DNA of 30,520 bases, from NCBI GenBank assembly GCA_027596075.1, contig JADGJC010000191.1:41115-71634 (forward strand). The letters are read 5' to 3'. Under the pieces are notes generated by a model, which was not told the origin of the DNA, ran no database searches, and worked only from the letters and a program-made list of their open reading frames with translations. Source of the stretch: Rhizophlyctis rosea. Taxonomy: Eukaryota; Chytridiomycota; Chytridiomycetes; Rhizophlyctidales; Rhizophlyctidaceae. Below are positions 20,510-30,211 of this stretch, piece after piece (the stretch's first letter is position 1; the number at the start of each line of letters is the position of its first letter). Both the position numbers and the translations under genes were made by a program.

Positions 20510-23359
20510 CTACTCTTCCCGTCCATGCGGCGCATTTCCATGTCGCATCTCCCCAACCTTCATTTGTTTGCCTTGAAGACTATACACCCTCACCAGAGCT
20601 TCCCTAGCTTCGATCGTATGAGAATCCTTCCTCCCAAACACCCGTGTCCGCCGCTCCAGACATTCCCCATACAAAGCTTCAGCAGCGTCCAATTGACCAT
20701 TCCATACATGCAAGCTTGCCAGACTTTCCATGGTCCGTAGCGTTTCCGCGTGGTCCACCCCAAAAAGCGACTTCATGATTTCCAGATAGTTTGTCAAGAG
20801 CGCTACAGACACTAATCGATCTAGGGCCTCGAATCCTACGGTTTGACTGATGGCAAGGTGGATGGATATTTCGTCTAGATCCGAGGTTGCGCGGCTGTTG
20901 GCGGAGTTGACGGAGGTGATGGTTTGGTAGAATCTGTCGGGTTGCTCCATGAGGTTGGTGTGGAAGGCAGGAAATTGGCTGGGAGGAATGACGGTATGGA
21001 AGGTGGTGTGGGTGGCGGCGGAAGCGTAGAGTTCGTACACGCACCAGGCGCGTTTGAGTGCGGCGGGGTCATACCAGGGGCTCAGGACCATGAGGACATT
21101 GGTGCATGCGGAGACGGTGCTGATGAATTGGGTGCTTAGCCATTGGGTGTCCAAGGTTTCTCTACCGTGTTGAGGGAGGGAGAAGATGTCTATCCATAGG
21201 ATCACGTCGTTGTATTGGGACCTGGGAAAGAAAGAAGTTATGGAATCGACAAGATCTAGGAATGAGTATTGCCATGTGTGACTAATGAACCAGTTGGCGG
21301 GGCCGATGTCGCCCGAATGGGCTTCTTGGAGGATTTCGCAGATGGATTGACCGGGTTTGGTTTGCGGGATGATATACATTTCGTTAACCGCTTCGGTGGT
21401 GAGGTTGGTGAAGGCTTCTGTTCCTCCACAAAGGTCGATGAAACGTTGAATAAAGGGGAGGCGTACACCGGTCACCGTACGGGCGGCAAAGCGTGGGATA
21501 TACGAGGTTTTGGGAGGGCAGTGGGATGGGTTGATGTAGAAGTCGGGGTCCTTACAACGATTGGGATCCGTCACGAAGTCGGCAAAGCTCTTGTGGACCA
21601 CCCGAATATAATGATCCTTTCTGAACCACAAGGATGGGATTCGGTTCAACATTCTTTCCAAGCCCCTTGCACTCTGAGCGTCCAGCACATGAGTAAGGGT
21701 TGATTGATGGACTGGTACTCGCCAGATAGCAAGTATGGCAAATGCAGCACGGAAGACAGCCTTGTCGCCGTCATCCCGAAGAGCCCTCCGTAAGAGGCGA
21801 TAGTAAACCTTATCCATCATTCGATCAGCGATATTGACCGAGCGACTTCCCAGCAATGGATCATACGCGTTGCTCCCATTGGATGTTACCCGCAAGCCTT
21901 CAATGGCGTGATGGAGCCAGATGAAGAGCCCAGAAGAGCGGACAACAAGTCCCTTGGCGCGCTTCATGTTCACCTCCCGCGAGTCGTCCTTGAAGATTTC
22001 CGCCATCCTCGCTTGCGCAACTACTAGCAAATCCTTCAAGTTGAGCTTCCCATCAAGATCAATCCGGTACGGTACAAGTGGGTGCAACACTCTATGTAGA
22101 TCGGTGGAGGGGCTGCTGATGAGAAGCAGTTTGACCCAACGTGGCAGCTTGACATGGCCCAGTGCATCTGCCAAATCGGCCCTCTCCTTCAACACTAGCT
22201 TCCCACACTCATCAAGGGCGTCCAAGACTATGACGATATTCTTTTGAGGTATAACTGGCAGTTTGTGCAGGGGGTCGGCGATGAGCTGCCAATAGGTGTG
22301 CGGGATGTCGATGTCAGCAAATGAAGAGGGTTGTGAGGCTTCCGGTCTCAATAAGTGCTGAGCGACCGCAGGGAATTTCAACGCAAGTTGGTAGGCAATG
22401 GTGCGGATAAGGATGGAAGGATTGTTATGGTCGGTGTGATCGCTTTTACAGGAAAAGAATGCTACTGAATGGCCGGATGACGCCAGATCTTCGATGACTT
22501 CTGCGGCAAGAACAGACTTTCCAGCCCCGGGCGGAGCTTCAAGCCAGAATGTTAGTGGTGAAGGAAACGACTTTTTAGCCCATCTCCTAATCTCCTTCAG
22601 CACCCAATCCCGAGTTCCTGGATAACGCTGTCGCCGTAGTCCTTTCACATCGTCCCACATCAGTGATGAATCCACTGGCTTCAGCATGGCCTTCAGCTGC
22701 TGAATTCTGAGTTCGAGCAGACTGGATGTCCTAGTTCCCCACAATGGTGGTTTGTTGATCATTGCTAATAGCCAGTCTACTTCTGCTGATCCATGCGCGA
22801 AATCAACATAGTTGAGACCAGCGGTAATCGCCAAAGACCATGTGAATGGACCGTCGTCAAGGCGAATTGGAATGATACGTCGTTTGAGATCGGCCGCCAT
22901 GGTTAGCTCCCAGTTGCAATTTACCGACCTCTGTAAAGCACAAGTTTAGATTTGACATGTGGGTTTCAAGAACAGACTCTTTGCAGACCTCGTAATGAAC
23001 TGAAAGAAGTGGACAAAAGATTTTGCTCTTGCTGATCTTGTCCGACATGATCTTCACATCCCCGAAAGATGCCATTAGCTCGGCACTGGAGCATACTCGA
23101 TAATTCTTCTTTTCTAAGGCATCTTTTAACGACACCGCCTGTGATCGTTGAAGCAAGCTGGGTAGGCAAAAGGTAAGGAGTCAATGGAGGCTATTGCGAG
23201 TTTCATTTGCAAATCTCTGCCTTCCGAGAACGGTTGGACGTACCAATGACTGATGAAAATGTCAAACTCCGGCGCTGGCTGCTGCGATGAGTATGTAGAC
23301 CCAGGTCGGTGAAAAAGCCTACGGACACTGTTTACGACATTGATAAAGTATTCAATCAT
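20510..23359 (-). CDS. NLR-like receptor: TIR, NACHT, TIR-like, TPR
   Basis: Exons 23244-23359, 22989-23157 and 20510-22930 join in phase to 901 residues. TIR domain 1 (about 31-150) has FDIFISH (32-38), LKDALEKKNYRV, then SVHYERSVNCNWELTMA with Glu103 where SARM1-type TIRs have the catalytic Glu, then RRIIPIRL. The NACHT NTPase follows, with Walker A PPGAGKS (228-234), Walker B IVIVLDALDEC (327-337), a sensor-like LLISSP, and HKSFADFVTDPNRC (about 541-554) as in fungal NACHT proteins. A conserved lead-in (FIDLCGG, then LTTEAV) opens a second TIR-like domain, WFISHTW (642-648) to RAWCVYELY (722-730). TPRs (about 805-883) end the protein. Such STAND receptors oligomerise on ligand sensing and switch on an effector; here NAD cleavage is plausible but unproven. 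The first intron junction (TG|C, giving Cys39) is uncertain. The gene is intron-poor beside its neighbours. Confidence 0.88.
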
Positions 23360-24024
23360 TTTGAATTTGCCCACCCACTCGCGCGCGGGGGGGGGGGGGA
23401 GACAAGGTTGTGTTGTTGGGAGTCTAACGGGAAAGATCTGAAAGGGTGGATGTGGGACTGGTGGTCTGTGACCATCTGGTGGGAGGCTGAGCACTGAGCC
23501 TCTGGCGAATCTCGGCCCTCTGCGGAGTTTGCGCCCTCCGGTTCCGCAGCACTTCATGCAGCACACACTTACAGTGACATGTGCAGTTGATTTTGACTGT
23601 GTTGGGTGTGTGCGCCCGAAAGGGATTGACCTACTGCAGTGCTCTCGTTACGCATCATGGCGGACACATAGCCAGGCGGCAAATATCTGGGCTGTCCGTT
23701 GACAACAATCATTTGAATCAAAGTTAACATCGTCCATCAATATACTCAGCGACTGCCCCATCTCCCACAACGCAAATCGGTGCGATGCTGATCATAGGCA
23801 TCAGTTATAACTAACATGCTTGAATATCTTGAAATTCACCGGAACTTAGCACGTTGCAGGAAGTGGCTCAAGGTATTCATCTTTGGGGCCTAAATCACAC
23901 AATGATCTGCAATTTGAGATTTACACACTTGTGATATATATGGGACCCCACATTTCAATTATATCCTCAGTTTCATATATCAATTGGAGAGCTCAGATTA
24001 TGTCGCGGCTCCTTGGAAGTTACA
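23360..24024. other. spacer upstream of the TIR-NACHT gene
   Basis: This 665-bp region lies between the TIR-NACHT start and the DRC5 stop, both on the minus strand. It should hold the TIR-NACHT promoter. A 13-base G run is at 23387-23399. The TIR-NACHT frame stays open upstream to about 23566 but reads through the G run and looks non-coding, so I start at 23359. No other gene is seen. Confidence 0.5.
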
Positions 24025-26062
24025 CTATTGGCCGTGATATTGCGCCGTGCTGTTCTCGTTAATGATCCCTTGTATGGCAGTCAAATACTCTTGCGACAAG
24101 TCCGTCATTCGGAGATCGAGGTTGGTGACGTACTGATTTGCAGAAAGAGATCGGGGGGAGCGCAGACATCAGAAATCCTGGTGGATCAAGTGCAACTGGC
24201 GGTTTTGTGCACGAAGTTAATTTACCTTGTTTTGACTCACAGCCTCAAACAACATCTTTCCCACCACATCCTCTCCTTTCGCTCCATCCCCCGCACTTCC
24301 CCCACCACCACCGGCACCCCCTCCCCCACTACCCCCCTCCTTCCCACAAAGCCTATTACAACTAACATTCACACTCCTCAACTCCCGATTAACCCTCAAA
24401 CACTTCTCCAAAGCCCCCGCACTCTTCACTCCCAATCCGTTTCCCCTTAAATCAACTTCCCGCACCGAATTGTTCTTTTCCAGTCCTTTGAAAATGTCGG
24501 CGCCACCGGAGTCTGTTAGGGAGCAGGTTGCGAGGGAGAGGTGTTGGAGGGTTGTTGTGTGGTGAAGGGCGCGGAGGAGGGTGGGTGTTGAGGTTGGGCC
24601 GAGGGGGTTGTTGGTCAGGGTTAGGGATTGGAGGGTTGGGTGGGTTGCGAGGAGAGTTGAGAGGGCGCGGAGGGAGGGGGCGGTTAGGAGGTTGTGGGAG
24701 AGGTCTAGGACGGTGTGTTAGTACAGGTAGGAAGGTGCGTTTGAGATCACATTATGGTATTTTCCTAAACCATTTTGTGTATATGACACTGCAAATGTCA
24801 TCCTTACCAAGAATCTTCAATGATTTGTTCTCCATGAGTGCCTTGCAGATCATCCTGCATCTGTCATCGTCTATTTTGCTTGCTTGAATGACCAGAGATT
24901 CGAGGGTATGGGTGTGATGTAGGGCAGTGCAAAGGGACACGCAGTCGTTGAGGGTCATGCCGAAATACGCGCGGTTGAAGTTTATGCCACAGTCTCGTAC
25001 GCTGGTCGAATAGCATATGGAATCAGATACATTATGACATACACCCTCAAATATCAAACATGCTTGTATACTTACCCATAGTATACCTTGAAATGCTTCA
25101 AGCCTGGAAGTCCACCAAACAAAATCGTAATATCCATATGATCCGGCGGTGGATCTGTAGGTTTGATCTTCAACTCTTTAACGGACCCTTCCTCTTCCCT
25201 CTTCCTCTCCTTCTCCTTCTGACTAATAACTTTACTCGCATCTCCAACCAACCCTCCAACGACCCCTTCCCCACCAGCACCCTCCCCGTCCTCCTCATCA
25301 CCTCCCTCAACCGGTCTCAACTGCCCAATCTCCAACCTCTCCACCCACGGCCCGGCCAATCTCACAATCTCCACAAGCTTCTTCTCCTCGTCTGCTCCAC
25401 CCACTTTCTTTGGTGTGTAGTTTTCAGTGATGGATTGAATGTGTTTTTCAAAAAAGAGACGTTTCCAGGAGTTTCCGTGGCGTGCTACGTTGCAAAGTTT
25501 GTAGGTTGCGAGGGCGCGTCGGTGCCAGTAGGAGTCGTCGGGGATGAGTGGCGCGGCGAGGGGTAGAGGTAGGGAGGTGCTTATTGAGGAGAGGATGAGG
25601 GCGCGGTATTTTGGAGGCAGGCTGGATAAGTGGGGTGTTTCTATGAACGTGGTGGGAAAAGAAGTCAGTCTATGGTGAATTGAGAATGGTCCAATCACGT
25701 TCATATCACGTACTTTCAAAGTTAGCAACAATGACCTTCACACATAGTTCGCTCAGTTTCGGCACGGGAGCGAGGTTCCACTCTGGATCTTCGGCGATGA
25801 TGCGGCGTTGGGCCATCATTTTTTCTTTGGGCGTCATGCCTGCCAGCCCCATTGATGGGACATCTTGCGGCATGGAACCGAAAGCCCCTGAAGCAGGAGC
25901 GGATGAGGGTGCCGACTCAAAGAGGCCCGCAGGAGGTGCCGTGTCTGTCGGTGGGCCATTGGACGCTGATGTTTCAGGACGGTCTGGGGATGGCTGCCGA
26001 GATTGCTGAGTTGGATCTGATGGCGGAGTTGATTGCTGCGGTGCTGTATTTGGCTCTGACAT
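24025..26062 (-). CDS. DRC5: dynein regulatory complex subunit 5 (TCTE1)
   Basis: Exons 25714-26062, 25076-25640, 24808-25001, 24226-24704 and 24025-24132 join in phase to 564 residues (human about 500). Residues 1-85 are a disordered Pro/Ser/Ala-rich leader. The family core begins IIAEDPEWNLAPVPKLSELC (88-107). It continues through the PDDSYWHRRALATYKLCNV and HGNSWKRLFFEKH segments, an acidic low-complexity insert, and YYGVRDCGINF (about 303-312). RNI-type leucine-rich repeats follow (about 340-540: SLKILDLSHN, REVDLRGNGLG, RSVNVSCNRL), ending NLDLRMTDLSQEYL. A Gly-rich insert (about 493-510) interrupts the repeats. DRC5 is part of the nexin-dynein regulatory complex, which links outer doublets and tunes dynein, so this is direct evidence for a motile flagellum. 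It is divergent from the transporter gene. Confidence 0.92.
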
Positions 26063-26506
26063 TTTGAACTCTCGCTCGGAAGGTCAAAATTCTCCAGGGT
26101 TGGGTAGAGTAGTCGAAACGCAGCAAATTTAGGATAGATGGATTTTGGGGTTAAAATCGCGAAAATGCAGGACAAAACCCTGGCGTTTGGTCCGATCATC
26201 GGACTGCTTGCACTGCGCCACCCGCATATTGCGCCCACGTAAGCAGCATGGGGGCGGTGCAAATTGCGGTGCCTTTCCCACATTGTGGCTTATCCCCATT
26301 ACATCAGAATTTTTGGATCTCCGGACGCCACATTGGCCCGCATGAAACATGCTTTGCACTGCAATTCTCCCGCGCGTTTCTCAAACCTTCTTCACCCGCC
26401 GCTGCAATAGCACTGTGCAATCTTCTATATACCTTCGTACCCACGTTGGAACTCGTCCATATGCCATAGCACAAACACCTCCTATCATTCATATAACTCG
26501 CAAAAA
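26063..26506. promoter_or_regulatory. divergent promoter region of DRC5 and the ArsB-type transporter
   Basis: 444 bp separate the two start codons. A TATA-like CTATATAC lies at 26424-26431, about 75 nt before the transporter start. I see no other clear element. Open frames on both strands across this region have no recognisable protein. Confidence 0.4.
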
Positions 26507-28534
26507 ATGGATACCACAGACCCACCTTTAAACTATGCGTCGTACCTAACCCTTATCACCTTCGCGGTCGTCATCTTCTTCTGCATACACCCATTCCGCA
26601 TACCCATATCCATTCCTCGCAAAACTGGACGGAGACGCTCGTTTGGAATACATTTGAACTTGGCAACAGCACCACTCATAGGGATCGTAGTGTTGTTGAT
26701 CGTCCGAGCAATTGATGGGAGTGTGATCAAGGATGGGTTCTTGGGTTCTGAGGGCATCGAGCCCTACTCTGTTCTACTCTTAGTCTTCGCACAAGGTGAA
26801 CCATTTTTTGACACATTGAGGAAGGCGTTCATTGCTGGATTCTGACATATATTCATTTTGCAGCATACCTGTGCATATCAATCGATATGACGGGATTCTT
26901 TGAGATGCTGGCATTCAAAGTAACGCGCTGGGGTGGCGACAGCGGGAAACGCCTCTTCTTCTATCTTCTCCTTCTTAGCACAGTCATGACGATCATTACA
27001 TCAAACGATGTGACAGTATTGACCGTTACACCTATCATTTGTTACATAACGCAAGAGAATAAGGTAGGTAAACCGGAACAAGCCTCAAGTGATTGCAGGG
27101 TGGGCTTGGGGCTTCTTGTGACGCAGAACGCATGCTCACGCTATCACTGTACAGCTCAATCCACAAGCATTCCTCCTCTCCAACTTCATTGTCCTGAACA
27201 TTGCCTCCATGACTCTCTACATTGGCAATCCAACCAACGTCATCGTCGCCCAAGCCTTCGGCATCAACTTCCTCCAATACTCCGCCTGGATGACACTCCC
27301 AACCCTTGCAGGCCTGGTAATATCTTTCGGCTTTTCATATCTCGTCCTCAAAAACCGCATACCCACAGTAATACCCCACGTACCAACTGAAGAGGAGGGA
27401 TCGCGGTTCCGACTTCGCGACCGGAATGGCGCAATATTTGGGATGTTGCTATTGGTGTTGTGTTTGATATGTCTGGCGATCATACCGACTATTGTTGGAC
27501 ATGTTGGAGTGTGGATGTTGACTGTACCGTTTGCGGTCGTGTTGTTGATCAAGGACGTTGTATGGGATCTTTGTGGCTGGAGTGAAGCACGGAGGGAGGC
27601 GGAGAATGGGGAGGAAAGTGGGTTGGAGGAGGAGATTCCTGCTGATACGTTTTCGTTGGGGAGTTATGGTGTGCCGACGTCGACGGAGAGGATGGTAGGG
27701 GATGAGGAGTTTGGAGGCAGTGATAGTGAGATGGTGAAGGTCAAACGAGCGTCAGTCAGAGAGTCGCGGGATGGAGCTGGGGCAGGAGTAGCAGACGCAG
27801 ACGTACCAGTAGACCACCATCAACACCCACACCCAATCCGCACAACATCCACCTCCTCCCTCTCCTTCCCCTCACCCCGCAACTCCCTCGTAACCCCAAT
27901 AGTCCTCGAAGACATCCCCACAACCAAACCCTCCTCAACTCACCACTCCCGCAAAAGCACCACACCAACTCCCCTCCACATCCTCCACACCCACTTCCAC
28001 ACCACCCTCCCAACCTTCTCCCGCGTCACCGCCCGCCTCCCCTGGGCCCTAATCCCCTTCTCCCTCGGCATGTTCATCCTAGTCGAAGCCCTCCACACAA
28101 CCGGCTGGACAGCCCGTTTCGCCACCGCACTAGGCGCTCTCTCGCCAAACCTCCCCACAACAGTATTCGTAACAGGCGCCATAACAGCACTAGCATGTAA
28201 TCTTCTCAATAACCTCCCCATGACGATCCTCTTCGCACGGATATTCCAACACGCGAATTTTTCTTCTCGCGCGGGGAATTACGGGGCGCAGGATGTTGAT
28301 GCGATTAGGAGGGGAGGGTTGTTTGCATTGGTTGTGGGGAGTAATGTAGGCGCCAATGTGCTTTTTGTTGGGAGTCTTGCCGGGTTGATGTGGAGCGATC
28401 TTTTGAGGAAGAGGGGGGAGGGGGTTCCGCAGGGGTTATTTTTTAGGGTTTGTATGGGGGTAACGCCGGTTGTTGTTTTGGGGTGTTGTGGGGTTTTGTG
28501 TGCGGAGTTGGTTGTTATGGGGTTTAGTAGGTAA
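26507..28534 (+). CDS. ArsB/NhaD-type (ion transporter superfamily) membrane transporter
   Basis: Exons 26507-26795, 26864-27063 and 27155-28534 join in phase to 622 residues. About eleven hydrophobic segments fall in two halves, as in the ArsB/NhaD/P-protein branch of the ion transporter superfamily. The first half has the re-entrant motif ITSNDVTVLTVTP (N145, D146) and IGNPTNVIVAQAFG (187-200). The second half has CNLLNNLPMTILF and GSNVGANVLFVGSLAGLMW. Members export arsenite or exchange Na+/H+, or move carboxylates; the substrate cannot be told from sequence here. A hydrophilic loop of about 150 residues (307-456) between the halves is rich in acidic residues, Ser and His (for example DHHQHPHP at 383-389). 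No arsenate reductase or regulator gene is adjacent. Confidence 0.85.
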
Positions 28535-29327
28535 GTTTTGTAGGGCTTTGGGTGGACTTGGGAGGTAGTTAGGGTTTTTTACCTGATAGAATGACTAGGA
28601 AGTTCAGCTAAGGTAGTTGAATATGTATCTAGTCGTTGGAAAGCCAGTATGGATTGGGTGTCGGGCATCAGAGTCTCTTCGTGCTTGGGGTGCATGTTTC
28701 GCCGGATTTACGAGTGTATTCGTCCACAAATGTGGAAGGCTGGTTCTCCACATGCAAGTTTTTACCTGAGCAAGCTGCAATCCTGACAATCTCCAACAGT
28801 GTAGAAAGCTCGTGACATCTTGCCAAAAAAAATTTTCACTGTCTCAATCTCTTCAAACCTCGCGTTCAGGTATCTGAAAAGTAAAGCCATTTGAAAATTT
28901 GCATGACACAAACGTTGCTTCTACAAACGACGCTTCAATCAAACACGGCTCCACCCTTAACTTGCACCAATCGACGCATCTCCGCCACCCAAACCAAACT
29001 ATTACATCAAAAAAGAACTACACCGGCAAAGACCTATTCCGTCTGCTCAGTCCTCCCCCTTCCATCTCCAATCCCTTCCCCCCTGCTCCCGGCGAACAAT
29101 CGTTCCCCCCCCCCCCCCCCCCCCCCCTTCCTCTTTGAACCCAACAGTGCTGACCAAATCATTCCATTCGGGTGTAGATTGGAACGAACCGCCACCCCAC
29201 TCCGGGGCTCCACCTTCAGCTGACAGCACATCAACTATTGCTTTGAAGCAGATGATTTGACAGATTGTCAGACCCGGAAAAGGCAACATTTTCGCGTAAG
29301 AGGACGCATCGTCCTGGTAGATGGAAG
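28535..29327. other. spacer between convergent 3' ends
   Basis: About 790 bp between the transporter and the BTB gene. It holds a 23-base C run (29105-29127). Some of 29050-29327 could be a further 3' exon of the BTB gene if its stop at 29328 is wrong; the minus-strand frame there stays open but reads into the homopolymer. I see no other gene. Confidence 0.45.
29105..29127. repeat. 23-base C homopolymer
   Basis: An uninterrupted C run lies in non-coding sequence between the transporter and the BTB gene. Its exact length is doubtful. Confidence 0.9.
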
Positions 29328-29889
29328 TCATGTTCGGCGAGAAGCCGTTGCAATGCCAGGGCTGGCCCACTTGGCGCCGTCATTGAGCTGGAATCTGTGG
29401 GCAGCTCTGTCCATGGGTGAGAAAGAGTATCAGAGGGTCCCTAAGTTTTACTCCAATGCTTCATTGCATGACTCACTTGTAGAAATTCAACAGTACAAAA
29501 GGATCCGTCTTCACCGGTACCTCACCCATATATATGAACTGTAAAATGTACTCAAACACAAGGCAATCCATATCCTCGAGCGGTACTGTCTTCTTCTGTT
29601 TCTCAAACATGGAATGTGCCAATGCAGCATAGAAGAAGTTATCGGGCACAGCACAGCGGAGAACGCAGCTATGTGCTTTCACCTCTTTGCCATTTTTGAG
29701 CTTGATGGTGATATCTCTATCCACATCCCGTTCGGCGAAAGCGCGAGGAAGAGGGTGGTCTTCGGTGTTTTTTGACGCGGGCGACGAGGTGGGGATGGAT
29801 GATCGGTATGTGATGAGATGGGATTTAGCCTTGGGATGGATGTGAGGGATTGGAATCGAGTCGTGAGCGGCAACCAGCTGGGGAAACAT
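29328..29889 (-). CDS. short BTB/POZ domain protein
   Basis: Exons 29477-29889 and 29328-29406 join in phase to 163 residues. After about 45 residues of leader, the BTB fold is clear: DRDITIKLKNGKEVKAHSCV (strand, turn and the V-K-A-H motif), then SMFEKQKKTVPLEDMDCLVF, EYILQFIYMGEVPV, and LLNFYKAAHRFQLND after the intron. BTB domains dimerise and often bind Cullin-3 as substrate adaptors. No Kelch, ankyrin or BACK partner domain is visible. I chose the ATG at 29889 because the upstream frame has no other ATG before the promoter side. The 3' end is uncertain: the second exon stops soon after the BTB domain, and a further spliced exon towards 29100 cannot be excluded. Confidence 0.75.
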
Positions 29890-30211
29890 CACGACACCGA
29901 CGACAAGGGATTTCGGCAACGTTTTTCTGTTTTTCCCTCACAGGGGTCCGCGAGTCGCGGAGTGGCACAGCTGCAGCGCTGGGGCCAAGCCCTGGGACCG
30001 CAGACCTGCATAGCTTCCCAGGTTCGAGGTGGAGCAAGCATCCAAACTTCAAATCTTGTCATCTCACGATCCCAACTTAAACATCCAGTATGAACAAGTC
30101 ATGTTACATTTTTGCCAACCATCAAAATGCCCTATGTACACGAATCAATTCCATTACTTTTCTATATAAACCTATAAAAACTAAACCCGATGTTCTATCC
30201 TACCAATAACA
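29890..30211. other. spacer between two minus-strand genes
   Basis: This 322-bp region runs from the BTB start to the stop of the right-edge gene. It contains a small perfect hairpin TCCGCG-AGT-CGCGGA (29946-29960), about 60 nt upstream of the BTB start. A tRNA-like GGTTCGAGG near 30020 is not part of any cloverleaf I can fold. No gene is seen. Confidence 0.4.

Noticed and set aside
22931..22988. Reading straight through from the first TIR exon (ESVLETHMSN)
   Set aside because: That frame does not join the NACHT exon. Splicing at GTCTGC gives SVHYERSVNCNWELTMA, which matches the TIR pattern S-x-x-Y-x-x-S-x-N-C.
20510..26062. A mobile element or defence island around the NLR-like gene
   Set aside because: I found no transposase, integrase, terminal repeats or direct repeats bounding the gene; its neighbours are conserved ciliary genes.
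28891..29223. Plus-strand open frames with Pro runs
   Set aside because: They depend on the poly-C tract and are Pro/Ser/Thr low complexity with no start context or neighbouring exon support.
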